Below are positions 22,531 to 32,970 of a DNA stretch of 64,000 nucleotides, in pieces. How positions within the stretch are numbered: the first letter of the stretch is position 1; every line of letters begins with the position of its first letter. The notes beneath the pieces are model-generated. The model made no database searches and was not told the origin of the DNA. It saw only the letters and a list, made by a program, of their open reading frames with translations. The DNA comes from Coccinella septempunctata (Eukaryota > Arthropoda > Insecta > Coleoptera > Coccinellidae). The position numbers were made by a program, and so were the translations under genes. The stretch covers positions 22,214,064 through 22,278,063 of the forward strand of contig NC_058191.1 in NCBI RefSeq assembly GCF_907165205.1. The letters run 5' to 3'.

Positions 22531-23229
22531 CGAATAGATCCGCCCTGGTTGTGTTTCTTTCATTCTGGAGAAATACAATTACATCCCAATACCGTATAGC
22601 AAGTCATTTCACTTCGCACTTAGTATTCATTTCGTCAGTTCTGGTTGGCGCATTTTATTGAACAACCTTTGATTTTTCATTGTGCCCGGTCTAAACTTTA
22701 TAAAGTGCTCGTGACCGGATAGAATTTCCCGAATGTATGTTTGCTGATAGATTCGCGCATATTTCATACCTACACATATCTCCGTTGTACATATAATCAG
22801 TTTCCGAAGGTGTGAATAAACTAATACATAATTTGATTTTAACTACTTCGTTATCGCTACCACCTTAGATAACAGCGAACTCTGTCTCCGACTAGCAGCT
22901 ACTCTGGTAGGTTTGCTATTCTTCCTAGTGAAAAGAATAGCTGGCGCTAGAGATAAGTTTTCTCCGAGGTAACCACGTTACACAGTTACTACCGGTGATC
23001 ATTCATAGTTTTCAAGATAAGTCATTTCAAAAAATTTTGTGACTCATGATCTAATTTTGAGGATTTTTTATTTCGCTTGTGGTGTATATCGAATAGTTTA
23101 TAATTTCTATCGATTGTTTTGTTTCAAAAGAGGTGATGCTCAAATAACATTCACCAAAATATTAAACTAGACTCAAATTTGTTTTATTATTTTTGAAATG
23201 TCATTTGGGGTAATTGCGAACAAGGCAAT

Positions 23230-23720
23230 CATTCATTCATTCATTGCTGTATCCCGTTAGCTGGAATTAATCTACAAAAAGACATAAAAAAAGAACAGAC
23301 TTATAATTTCTTAGGGATAATTGCGACTGTGTGCCCTCCTGTGACTGAAGAGACCCAATCGTGACCTACAGATCCTTCCACACTCCAGGCATGGATAGAC
23401 ACCAACCAGATCTGGCCGCCGCTGAATTCTTCTCGAGTCTCCATATCATATCTGTGCACCATAGATCTCCACTGTGACCTGTCTAACGCTAGTTGTTCCC
23501 AGTTATGATTGGCATTTATTGATTTTAGGGATTGATGTAGTGTATCCTTAAACCGCTTATACTGGCCTCCTGGTTTCCGGGTTCCCTCTGCCAATTCGCC
23601 ATACAGAGCTATTTTGGGGAGTCTTGTGTCTTGCATCCTCAGAATGTGGCCGCTCCATCTGAGTCAGGCCCTCGTTACTTGAGTCTCAATTGTTGTACAA
23701 CCCCCGCGTTGCAAGACTTC
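23230..23720 (-). mobile_element. 5'-truncated non-LTR retrotransposon, copy B
   Basis: On the minus strand a 111-residue frame (23301-23636) reads KRFKDTLHQSLKSINANHNW, then EQLALDRSQWRSMVHRY and ends PKKL. This is the final part of the ORF of the same family as copies A and C. The 3' end contains the CGGGATACAGCAATGAATGA tail, ending in a short (GAAT)n run. Confidence 0.7.
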
Positions 23721-23759
23721 ACCCCAGATATGGTGAATAAAAAACAATAATAATTATTC

Positions 23760-24520
23760 TTTGTTTACAGACGAAATTGAAAATAGCCCTTTGGTTACTT
23801 CTAAAAAAATTTAAGGTTTTAAACTGTATACATCATCATGGAAAAAATACAGGTTGTTACATTTGAAAAAATCGAGAAAAAACAATTTGAAATTCTTCCT
23901 TTGGTAGAACAAGGATAGAACGAAGCAAATGATATGGTGGCGCCGCAACGAAACTGTTATCATATCCCCGATTTGCTGAAATGTTGATGCTTGCAAAAAG
24001 TGACAAGTGCACACACCCAATGTTTTAGACATCTTAATGCCATGCAACCTTACTCCATATTCTAGTTACAATAGCTTGAGGAAATTATTCCATGGCCAAC
24101 CGAGTGCAAAAATAAAAGTGAATGAAGTAGGAGTGTCACATAAAAAAGTTGTAAAGCATTGATTTTCACATCGATTGAAAGCACGCGTTCATTTCTTTTT
24201 AGCACCATACTAGAGAACCCTGAATTAATTTGGACTAATGAAAAACTTGAATTTGTCTCATTACACAAATAGTGTAATGTGTAGTGTTCCATTTAATTTT
24301 TCAGTTTTAAAACGTCATGTCATAGGACCTAGACCATTTCTTGGTCATGGACAAAATATCTCTGAAAATTGGCTCAACTTTGATATACTCTAATATGGAA
24401 ACAGATTGAGGAAATTAGCCTCATTCGTGAATTTAGTGATCTACAATTAGAAACAAAATTGTTTATATTCAGATTTCCAAGGTAAATAAAACCGAAAAAA
24501 ACAAACGAAAACACGCATTC
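23760..24520. other. Intergenic sequence without recognised gene
   Basis: Short frames on the minus strand (23811-24047, 24062-24292) have no recognisable motif. I see nothing further here. Confidence 0.4.
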
Positions 24521-24524
24521 AGTA

Positions 24525-25470
24525 CAATGCTAAGTAAAAGAAAAGATTGGGAACGGGAGTACACCGACTACAATCTTAAAGAAAATACATTGAAATGGTA
24601 TACAGATGGCCCTAAAGCCGCTACAGGAGCTAGCGCTGGGATTTACGGGCCTACGGGGCAAGTACCAAGTGTGCACTATCGTTAGTCTCCTGTACAAGCG
24701 TCCTTCAAACGGAAATACTAGCAATCGGAAGATATGTACCCGTAAATCTAGAAAGAAACTATCAGAAGTGTGACATAGCTAATCATACACATAGTCAAGC
24801 TGCCGTTAAAGCACTGAGCTCCTATGTCATTGATTCAAAGCTGATTTTGGAGTGCCGGAACAAACTCAATGAGGAAGGCAAGAAAAATAAGGTCTCTTTA
24901 ATCTGGGTTCCCGGTCATTCGGGAATAGCAGGAAACGAGAAGGCCAATACACTTGCTAGAGAGAACGCACAAACGCCACTCACTGGCCCAGAACCATTCT
25001 GTGGTATAGGAAAATGCAGGAAAATGCCGAAAGGAAAATACTCTGGCGAAATCTGCCAGGGATGGATCACGCCAAAAAGTTCCTTCAGAACTTTGAAACT
25101 GCTAGATTCAAAAAATATCTGGATCTCAGTAAGAACCAACTACACCTACTCACTGGCTTTCCCACAGGACATTGTCGCCTAAAGAAGCATCTGTTGAGAA
25201 TGGGTTTGTCGGACACTGACGAGTGTAGATTCTGTGGGGAGGAGGAAGAAACTCCTATTCACCTGTTTACGGAACACTATGCCATTTCAAACCAAAGGAA
25301 AGAGTGCTTTGGACAAGAAACTTGTAGGAGTGTGGAATTATCCTCGTTGAAGCCGTCCCAGATCATCAGATCGCTGAAACTGGAAGGCGAGCTGTAAAGG
25401 GCGCGATGAAAACAGCTCTGTTAGGGGGCACAATAAACCTTAAGATCGCTTCTCACTATAACTATAACTA
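24525..25470 (+). mobile_element. Non-LTR retrotransposon fragment with RNase H, copy D
   Basis: The fragment begins with an RNase H domain: LKWYTDGPKAATGASAGIYG (the usual TDGSK has become TDGPK), a later HTHSQAAVKALSSY block, then VSLIWVPGHSGIAGNEKAN with the catalytic histidine region. The terminal zinc-knuckle-like region follows (DLSKNQLHLLTGFPTGHCRL, then RMGLSDTDECRFCGEEEE). At least two frameshifts split it. This order is typical of I/LOA/R1-like elements. A second copy with a near-identical 3' end lies at 56270-56870. The 3' end contains CTGTTAGGGGGCACAATA. Confidence 0.85.
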
Positions 25471-25946
25471 CACTGTGTCCGTAAAGTATGAAACAAAGTC
25501 ATTTTCAGCTGAACAGACAGTTTTAAGAAATAGTTCAGAAACACTTTGATTTTTTATTTTAATTTACCGTATTTTAAAATAATAATTCTAATATACAGGG
25601 TGAATTACTTCCGAGTAATGACGTCACCGTATTTTTTTTAAATGGAACACCCCCATTTTGTCTCAATTTTTCAATTTTCGGATTACTCTAGCTGAGCTGA
25701 TTCCAAAAATGTATCACATGTTGATTCCAATTGGTACAGAGTGGGCAAAAATACAATATTATGATAATAGTAATATTATTGATGGAATACATGACTTTAT
25801 AAATGTTCGAACTGCAGCCCTGTATATTTAGATTATTATTTCAAAATACGATAAATTAAAATCAAAAATCGACGTGTTTCAGGATTATTTCTTAAAACGG
25901 TCTGTTCAGCTAAAATGACTTTGTTCCATAATTTCCGGTAATAGTG
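25471..25946. mobile_element. TA-flanked foldback MITE, with a possible nested element
   Basis: Inverted arms of over 100 bp (AACAAAGTCATTTTCAGCTG near 25492 with its complement near 25900) start CACTGTGTCC and end AGTG, with TA at both sides. A second inverted pair with TATACAGGG ends lies inside, near 25597 and 25826. It starts directly at the 3' end of retrotransposon copy D. Confidence 0.75.
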
Positions 25947-26150
25947 TATATAACTATGTGGCATGCTCAGAGTAATTTTGTGAACGCAACCAAGGAGATA
26001 TAGGAACTATAACTTTTTGGCTATAACCTAAAATAAAATGAAGGCTGTTCATTCGCTTAAATCCACACCCTTTATCGATCAATCTAGCGATCGCAGCGAC
26101 TTCTATTTTCACCGTTTTTGGAGACACCTTTTTAGTACGACCCTCAGCCT

Positions 26151-26331
26151 CAGATCAATAATAAATTTATTGATCTGAGCCTAGCCATAGCCTACTAGAA
26201 GTTTTAGTTCTTGTAGGCTATGAGCCTACTAGAATTCATCATGTAGTACCACATGATGATAGATGTATATTAGTGTTCTGTGATGATAGCCTTGTTTATA
26301 GACATAGGGTTATATAAACAAGGATGATAGC
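26151..26331. repeat. Cluster of four short palindromes upstream of mRpL28
   Basis: There are palindromes at 26151-26177, 26186-26222, 26237-26258 and 26291-26322. Each begins with C and ends with G. The last is flanked by GATGATAGC on both sides (26282-26290, 26323-26331). The second has flanks AGCCTAGC and AGCCTACT. The other two have only partial flanking repeats. The cluster ends 150 bp before the mRpL28 start codon. Confidence 0.6.
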
Positions 26332-26481
26332 TATGAAATACGCATAGAGGATCCTCTTTGGATATACTAACCTAACAAGTTTCAATTTCTATGGAAATAC
26401 ACGTTTTTAGGTTATATGACAATAATTTGAATTTGATACCAAAGAGGAATCCTTGTTGATATTTACGAAAATTGTGATCAA

Positions 26482-28060
26482 ATGAATTCTAGAGTAAGCC
26501 ATAAATGGAATTCCATTATTTATTGTTGACATTTCATTTGGTAGGTCTTCAAATCCTTGGGAAAACTCAATACACTAGCAGTCTTTGAGAAAGGTACTGG
26601 TGCTCTCCTTCCTGAAGCTTATAAAAAATTCTTTAAAGAATGGATTATTCAAAAGCCTGCTTCAGTTCACTATATACCAGAAGTTGAAAAATGGAAACGG
26701 AATGAATTAACTGGGGAAGTGTAAGTATTAAGGGAGTGTTCAAACGATTTTTCACTGAAGTAGTATATAATATGAAATATACAGATTATTCACAAAATTC
26801 AATAAATGGAATGCTGGTTGAATTTCATCATTTATAATTTTATTATACAGGGTTAGAACTATTTAGACACTGACTATAGGAATGGCTTAAATTACAAAAA
26901 AGTAGTACACCAGTATAATCGCTATATAGAATTATGATTACACACCAAATTTCGTGTAGTTATGTCCAAAAACAAATGAGTAATGAAGAAAAATGATAAT
27001 CTTAATTTTCAGTTTTTTCAAGATATCTCAGGAACAATCAGAGATATTCTGAAACTGTTTATACCAACCCACTCATCCTTAAATAACGCAACTTTTTTGT
27101 AATTTTAGCTACCCTGTATTTCTAACGGTTTTTGATATCCCTGCAGTCCCCCTCTAAATAGTTCTAACCCTGTATATTTCGATTGATACACCTCTTCTAG
27201 GAAGCCTGTCCAGGATAATCCTATTCCACTAATATTTCCTGTAGAGTATAACAATCAATTATGGGGTGGAGAAGGTATTGTTCAAGGCTTTCAAAAAAGG
27301 TCAGAATTAAAAAGGAGAGTCCCCCATTTTTGGGTACCCACATTGAGAAGATCAGTTGTTTATAGTGAAGTACTTGATAAATATATGTCAGTTGTGGTTA
27401 CTGATAGAGCAATAAATCTAATAAATTCCAATTATGGATTTGATCATTACTTACTGAAGGTAGTTCATTTCAACTTCTTGGATCAAAAATAATTAGCATG
27501 TTTTTAGACTTCTGCCTGTGACCTGAAATCACTTTTGGCATTAAGATTGAAGAGAAGGATATTGAAAGACCTTTATAATGAATGTCCTGCCTATGAAAAA
27601 GGTTCTGAAAAACAAAAGCGTATCATGCAAGAATATGGGAAATATTTATCCTCTGTAAGTTGTCATATTTATCATTAAAAATCAAAATAAAACAAAAATT
27701 CTTTCAGTTTACCAGGGAAGAAGTAGAGTGGTATGGTTATACCTTTCCGGAAGCTTGCAAGAAAATGGAAGCTATACTAGCTGAACAAAACAAACCAGTT
27801 CCATTGAAAAATATTTATAGGATGGAACTTTTTGAGAAGCTTAAAGCTGAAAAAATTTCGAAGGAAAATGACCCTGAAGGAATTAAAGTCAGGTAAGCTC
27901 TAATTTGCAAATTTAAGACTTAGGTAACAATCCTTTCAAAACAGAGTAAAATTCTTATCAATAATATTGTTTATATATATAATTAATTGATATTCACAGT
28001 GATTCACCATCATCTTGGCTGCAAAAAATCAACCCATTTGGAAGGAAACAGGAAACATGA
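26482..28060 (+). CDS. mRpL28: Mitochondrial large-subunit ribosomal protein bL28m
   Basis: A structural protein of the mitochondrial 39S ribosomal subunit, made in the cytosol and imported. Six coding exons join in frame to 279 residues: 26482-26493, 26545-26720, 27201-27459, 27508-27654, 27708-27892 and 28000-28060, all with GT…AG introns. Recognisable blocks are LLPEAYKKFFKEW near residue 20, LIFPVEYNNQLWGGEGIVQG, RRVPHFWVPTLRRSVVYSEV, SNYGFDHYLLKTSACDLKS and the tail WLQKINPFGRKQET. The length and order fit insect mRpL28. The first coding exon is only 12 bases (MNSR) before GTAAGC; a stop precedes exon 2 in frame, so an upstream start is required, but another short first exon cannot be excluded. 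Intron 2 holds a 325-bp MITE. Confidence 0.93.
26848..27172. mobile_element. TA-flanked MITE in mRpL28 intron 2
   Basis: The ends are CAGGGTTAGAACTATTTAGA and its complement, with TA on both sides (26846-26847, 27173-27174). It lies wholly within the intron and ends 28 bp before the exon 3 acceptor. No coding capacity. Confidence 0.8.
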
Positions 28061-28084
28061 AAATAATTAAAAATGTGTAACAGA

Positions 28085-28090
28085 AATAAA
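28085..28090 (+). promoter_or_regulatory. Polyadenylation signal candidate of mRpL28
   Basis: AATAAA lies 25 bases after the mRpL28 stop codon. A second candidate, AATAAA, is near 28137. Confidence 0.45.
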
Positions 28091-28099
28091 TATAGGTAG

Positions 28100-28960
28100 T
28101 GTGCTTTGTAATGAATTGCATTTCTTAAAAAAAAGTAATAAAATGGGTGTGAAATTTTGAAGATTGATATCTTTTATTTGTGTGAAATAAGTGCGTGTTT
28201 TGCGAGAATCTGCTAGAAATTTTTCTTAAAAAGTTTTCATATAACATATTACTCTGCGTTGTCTAAGCACTATGTTTAGACACAGAATATCAACCTCCAT
28301 AATTATAAATCCTACTTAAGAATAACTTCTTTGAAAGTAATTAAAGTGTTAATTATTGTTCCTTTCTTAAGATGGGATTGACAAAATTTTGATTGCTCTA
28401 TCAACTATTTGACTGTTTTTAGTTGAAGGGGGTAAATTGAAAATTGTTCGGTGGAAGTTTATAGATCACTGCTCTATTTCGAAAGGAAATTTAGAATGAT
28501 CAAAAAATAATATGCCATAAAACGAATAGATATGGATCTGTCCATGAAGTGCTCGAATCCATAGACTGTGAAACCAGAAAACTGATGTATACTCAGATGC
28601 ATGACATGAATTCTGTCATTTAGATTAACAGCATACCAGAGACCAGTTGTCTCTGAGCTTACTGTATCTGTGGTGGCATAAGTGCATGATACAATCTTCA
28701 TATAGAAACAAAAATGAGGTTATTACCAAAGACTATATAACTATAACCTTTGGTTCTTACCTGTGCAAGCCCGGGGCGGCCCGTGAGGTGCGTTAACGCC
28801 GTTTCGAATGCTGTTGTATCTCTGAATCACACTCAACTAATAGCTAATAGATTGAGAGTTTCTTTGAAATTGCCGGCATTGAAAGAGTAGCTTCCTTCAT
28901 TATGTCCACGAAAGGACAGTTCTTATTTTATTTTAATAAATAGTAAATATCAGAAAAATA
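28100..28960. other. Intergenic sequence without recognised gene
   Basis: I see no supported gene. Near 28770 a GC-rich patch (CCCGGGGCGGCCCGTGAGG) resembles the end of a hAT-like repeat, without a partner end nearby. Confidence 0.4.
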
Positions 28961-28965
28961 TATAC

Positions 28966-29834
28966 AGGGTGCATTTGAAGGGGAGGCTTTTTTTTCAACA
29001 GAAGGTAGAACTGGTGAAAAAAGCGTTCCACCAAAAATCACCTATACAAAACTTTCAAAATAACAAAGTTGAAAAAAAATTGAAAATGATTACTGAAATA
29101 GATCCTAATACGACCCTAGACCGTTTGTTGGCTGAATTTTAGCAAAGCAGTGGGAAAAAACTTAGCTCCTGATTCGACCATGTAGTTTCGTTTAGGATAT
29201 TGGCTCGTTCGATATTTACATGGTAATGAAAACTAAGGACTTACACGATTTTATGAAATGGCTCATTTCGATGCCAAGTGACAGAAGAGACCTCTAGGAC
29301 ACAAGTGTAAAAAATAGAATAATACTTCAAAATCTCACCAGTAAAATTTGTCTAAATTTCTAAGTTATTAACTAATTTTTTCACAGTGGACATCACAATC
29401 TTCTTGTTCGAACATTTCAACAATCGTCGTAAAAATGGGATGAAATGGGGAAACCTCATAGCACTGCCTCGATTTTCTACATTTTTTCTCACCCTAAATG
29501 GCCTAAATTCCACGATACAACAATTATGATTTTATCAACAGTGACCTGATGCATCTAATCCGATGAACTTGGTACTGAACCATTCATTGTCCAGCCATAT
29601 GTTTATGTTTTGTTTTTGCGATGAGAATTATTGGATAGACGAATAAAGGACATAATTTCCCCTAAATGGATCCTTCATGCAAGGGATGCTTCCTGCATAC
29701 AACAATTAACGTGGATGAACAGTTCTCAATTGACTTGCAGTAAAATGTTCACTCACATAGTGTAGTCAGTAGTGTTTGCTGAAGTCATTGTCTGAAAATT
29801 TTATCCACTTCGCAGGACTGAAAATAAAAATAAT
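28966..29834 (-). mobile_element. P-like element copy 2 (inner part) with THAP remnant, next to a TACAGGG-type end
   Basis: The minus strand at about 29650-29825 matches the THAP-encoding part of the element at 36724-38177 (GAACATTTTACTGCAAGTCA, then CATCCCTTGCATGAA). About 29340-29600 also matches 54115-54290 on the plus strand. The segment 28966-29060 resembles the left end of the DUF4817 transposon (CAGGGTG…GAGGCTTTTTTTTC). A retrotransposon (copy C) separates it from its other end at 31500-31918. Confidence 0.55.
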
Positions 29835-31500
29835 AGTTATCGTCATTGCTGTATCCCGTTACTGAGAATAAATCTACAGACTCAAACACTGTCCGATCAA
29901 ACTTATAATTTCTTAGGGCTACTTGCGACTGTGTGCCCTCCTGTGACTGAAGAGACCCAGCCGTGACCTACAGATCCTTCCACACTACGGGCATGGATAG
30001 TCACCAACCAGATCTGGCCGCCACTATATCCTTCTCGAGTCTCCATTATAACTATGTACAAAAGACCTCCACTGTGACCTGTCTAGCGCTAGTTGTTCCC
30101 AGTTATGATTGGCATTAATTGATTTTAGGGATTGATGTAGTATATCCTCAAACCGCTTATACTGGCCTCCTGGTTTCGGAGCTCCCCCTGTGAATTCGCC
30201 ATACAGCTCTCTTTTAGGGAGCATTGTGTCTTGCATCCTCAGAATGTGGCCTCTCCATCTGAGTCGGGCTCCGTTATTTGAGTCTCAATTGTTATACAAC
30301 TAGCGCGCTGGAAAACTTCTGCATTTGAAACTTTGTTTTCTGATGTGCATTATTTGTCTTAGATGACGTTGTTGCGTTTATTCAAGCTGTGTAATATGTG
30401 TTCTGTAGGGCGTTCATCTTTCGCTTCCGTAAAGAAGCGTTGTGACGACCACTACTTTGTTAACAGCTGTCTTGGTCTTCAAATTGAGGTCGTGATTTTG
30501 AAACACTCTATCCTTTAACTTCCAGAATGCCCGTGATGCCGAATTGATATGGTTGTGTATTTCTGTGTCCAGGTTAGCCCTAGTATTTATGAAGCTTCCC
30601 AAATATTTGAACTGCTCGACCTGATCCAGATTTTCATCCTCCAGGCTGATATCTTCTCTTGCAGCTGTCGCAGTGTAAAAATTAGGTCCACCGTACCTCG
30701 ATTGGGTCGAAAGCCGCACTGGGATTCAGGCTACAGCTTTTTTGAGAGTGGAATCAGACGATTAGCCATAATCTTCGAGATAATTTTACCGGCTACACTA
30801 AGCAACGATATGCCCATGTAATTGTTGCAATATGACGTATCGCCTTCGTTCTTATAGAGGTTGATAACTAAAGCGTCTCTGAAGTCTTGTGGCACATCTC
30901 CTTGTTGCCAGATCTTGCGGAATAGTGTTAGGAGACTATTGACAATGTCTTCATCTAGGGCTTTGAATATCTCCGCTGGAACGCCGTCTAGACCTGGTGA
31001 TTTTATTATTTTTCATATTTTTTATCACACTTATGTATGTTTTCCGACATTGAGATTTCGTCATCAAGCGATGTCTTGGTCTATACGCGGGGAGCCGGTC
31101 TAAAATGCTCCTTCCATCTTCGAGAATTTTTCAATCATCAGTTAGGATAACTCCATTAGCATCTCTTATAGAAAAGTTAGCTTTTCTGCTTGAACCATAA
31201 ACAGTTCTAATAGCTTCGAAAAAACGCTTGTTTTCATGGTTATCGGCGTAAGCGTGTATTTCCCTAGCTTTTTCTCTCCACTATCCTTGATTTTTCTTAT
31301 TTCTTGACGGACCTCGCGTTTTATGTTTATAAGACTGTTTTCGGCTACAATATCGCCAGACTTGTTAATTGCTGTTTTCATTCTTCGTGTTTTGCCTCCA
31401 AAAGGGGTGTGATATGAGTTTCGCTGTCGGCGAACCAGTCTGGGGATTTTCGGGAGCGTTTTGTGCCCAGTATTTCTTTGTCTGTATTTAAAAGAGATAA
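29835..31500 (-). mobile_element. Non-LTR retrotransposon with reverse transcriptase, copy C
   Basis: Reading on the minus strand: a short segment before the RT, then the RT start (YKNEGDTSYCNNYMGISLLS, VAGKIISKIMANRLIPL), followed after an internal deletion by DISLEDENLDQVEQFKYLGS, FINTRANLDTEIHNHINSA, LLYGSER and the tail shared with copies A and B. The catalytic YADD region is missing. It inserted within an intron of the P-like copy 2: the sequence TCGGTCATTCATTGATT left of it and the TTTTCAG acceptor right of it are contiguous at 37127-37160. It is therefore younger than that element. Confidence 0.85.
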
Positions 31501-31918
31501 AAATCAATGAATGACCGAGTCATATGTTACAAGTTGTAATACAAACTTACATTTCCATTTTCCTCAGTAGAGTAAAAAACTCAATTTCGAAGAATCCGTT
31601 TTATTCGATCCAGTTTTTTACCATGCAATAACTTTCGAACGATATTTTGGAGTTTTCTCCAAGAACTTAGACCAAAAAATTTAATATTCAGCAACAAGAA
31701 GGAGCTAGATACAAAATAAGCGCTACGAGAATAAAAACATTCAAAACCTTTTTGATCAAAATGGCCATCTGAAATCTTACAAAATTTCATGTTTCTGCAA
31801 ATGGCCCTCAAATTAATATTTAACCAATTTTAAAGTCTTAGAGACACATTTGAAACATATGTGGCACTAACATCACTTTAGTCGCTTTGGTTCCCATCTT
31901 TCTACTCTATAATCTTCG
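31500..31918 (-). mobile_element. P-like element copy 2 (terminal part)
   Basis: The minus strand begins at 31918 with CGAAGATTATAGAGTAGAAA, one base off the terminal repeat of the element at 36724, followed by matching sub-terminal sequence and the same tiny first exon (AATGGAAATGTAAGT). I did not find its far end or target duplication. Confidence 0.65.
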
Positions 31919-32970
31919 ACTGAGAACGTGTTTCTCCAGTGCGTCAATCTCCGAGATTTGGCGTACCTGACTGTAAAGCAGCTTATTTAACAACTGGTGA
32001 ATGTCAAGAAGCCACCTTCACCTATCTTATCAACGTAACCAATATATTCTCCTTTATTATCGACAGAATCTGTAGTAAATTTTGCTGAATGGTGAAATAG
32101 AAACGAAGCTCTCTAAAATTTTTGAATTCCCTTATTTATTTTTCAAGTAGTTGAAATTAGTTTTTCAGGATAAAGGATGAAACTTGATTATACTTCATTT
32201 TGTCTGAAGGAGAATGCCCAAGTAAGTTAAAACGCTATACAGTAAACCAATAAGAGAATATATTAAGGAGCATCTAACTAGCTAAAGTACATACATAGTT
32301 ACAAAATTAACTGTCTCAACAATTTAACATAACCTATAATTTCCTGACTAGACAAAGTGAATACCGATCTGATAAAATTGAATTATATTGATCAAATCTC
32401 CATTTTTGAATGATCCATATATATTTCATGGAATGAAATCATCAATAGCACCATCAACCAAATATTCAAAAGGGCATAACCCAATGTCCTGACACTGGCA
32501 TTTTTGTTTTATGCCTTGCTTAGTTTTCAATATTCATTAAGAAATTCCAATTGTTGACTGGAAAAAGTCAAATATGTGTTCATTAACCACCACAATCTCA
32601 TTTATGCCTCATAGGTTAGTACTTTCCAAATATTATATGTAATTGTGAAAAATAAACGTTTTTCTAAAAATAATGTGTGAAATGTTGAGAAAGCGCCAAT
32701 ATTTGGCTCAATAATTTCATGTAAATATCTGTCAATGTATAAAATGTCAGGTGAACCCATATCTCCAAATTAAAAAAGTATCTGCTAAATGTGATATTAT
32801 GTTGAACATGATTGTTTTTCTAAGAAGACTCTTTCAGCTCATTTTTAAGGACCTTTAGAAAGAGAAAATTAAAATATACAGGTTATATTACGAACAAAAA
32901 ATCACTTTCATATCCTTGAAAGGTTGATATGGATATAATCCAAATTGGAGAAGGAATGATATTGATCGCA
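31919..32970. other. Intergenic sequence, probable 3' flank of the GPATCH2-like gene
   Basis: AT-rich, with no supported reading frame. The 3' untranslated region of the minus-strand gene must lie here, but I see no clear polyadenylation signal close to the stop codon. Confidence 0.4.

Larger units (their letters stand above)
21860..22990 (+). mobile_element. LTR-like or leader-like region of unknown element
   Basis: This is a 1.1-kb stretch, less AT-rich than its surroundings, with a TATA box (21879), an initiator-like TCACTTT 28-30 bases downstream, a long untranslated-looking leader holding three structured hairpins, and AATAAA-type signals (22133 and 22814). This layout is typical of an LTR or a retroelement leader. 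I could not find matching TG…CA ends or a target duplication, and no internal retroviral-like ORF adjoins, so a solo LTR is only one possibility. GGGGTAATTGCG occurs on both sides (21464 and 23210), suggesting insertion in an older repeat. Confidence 0.35.
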
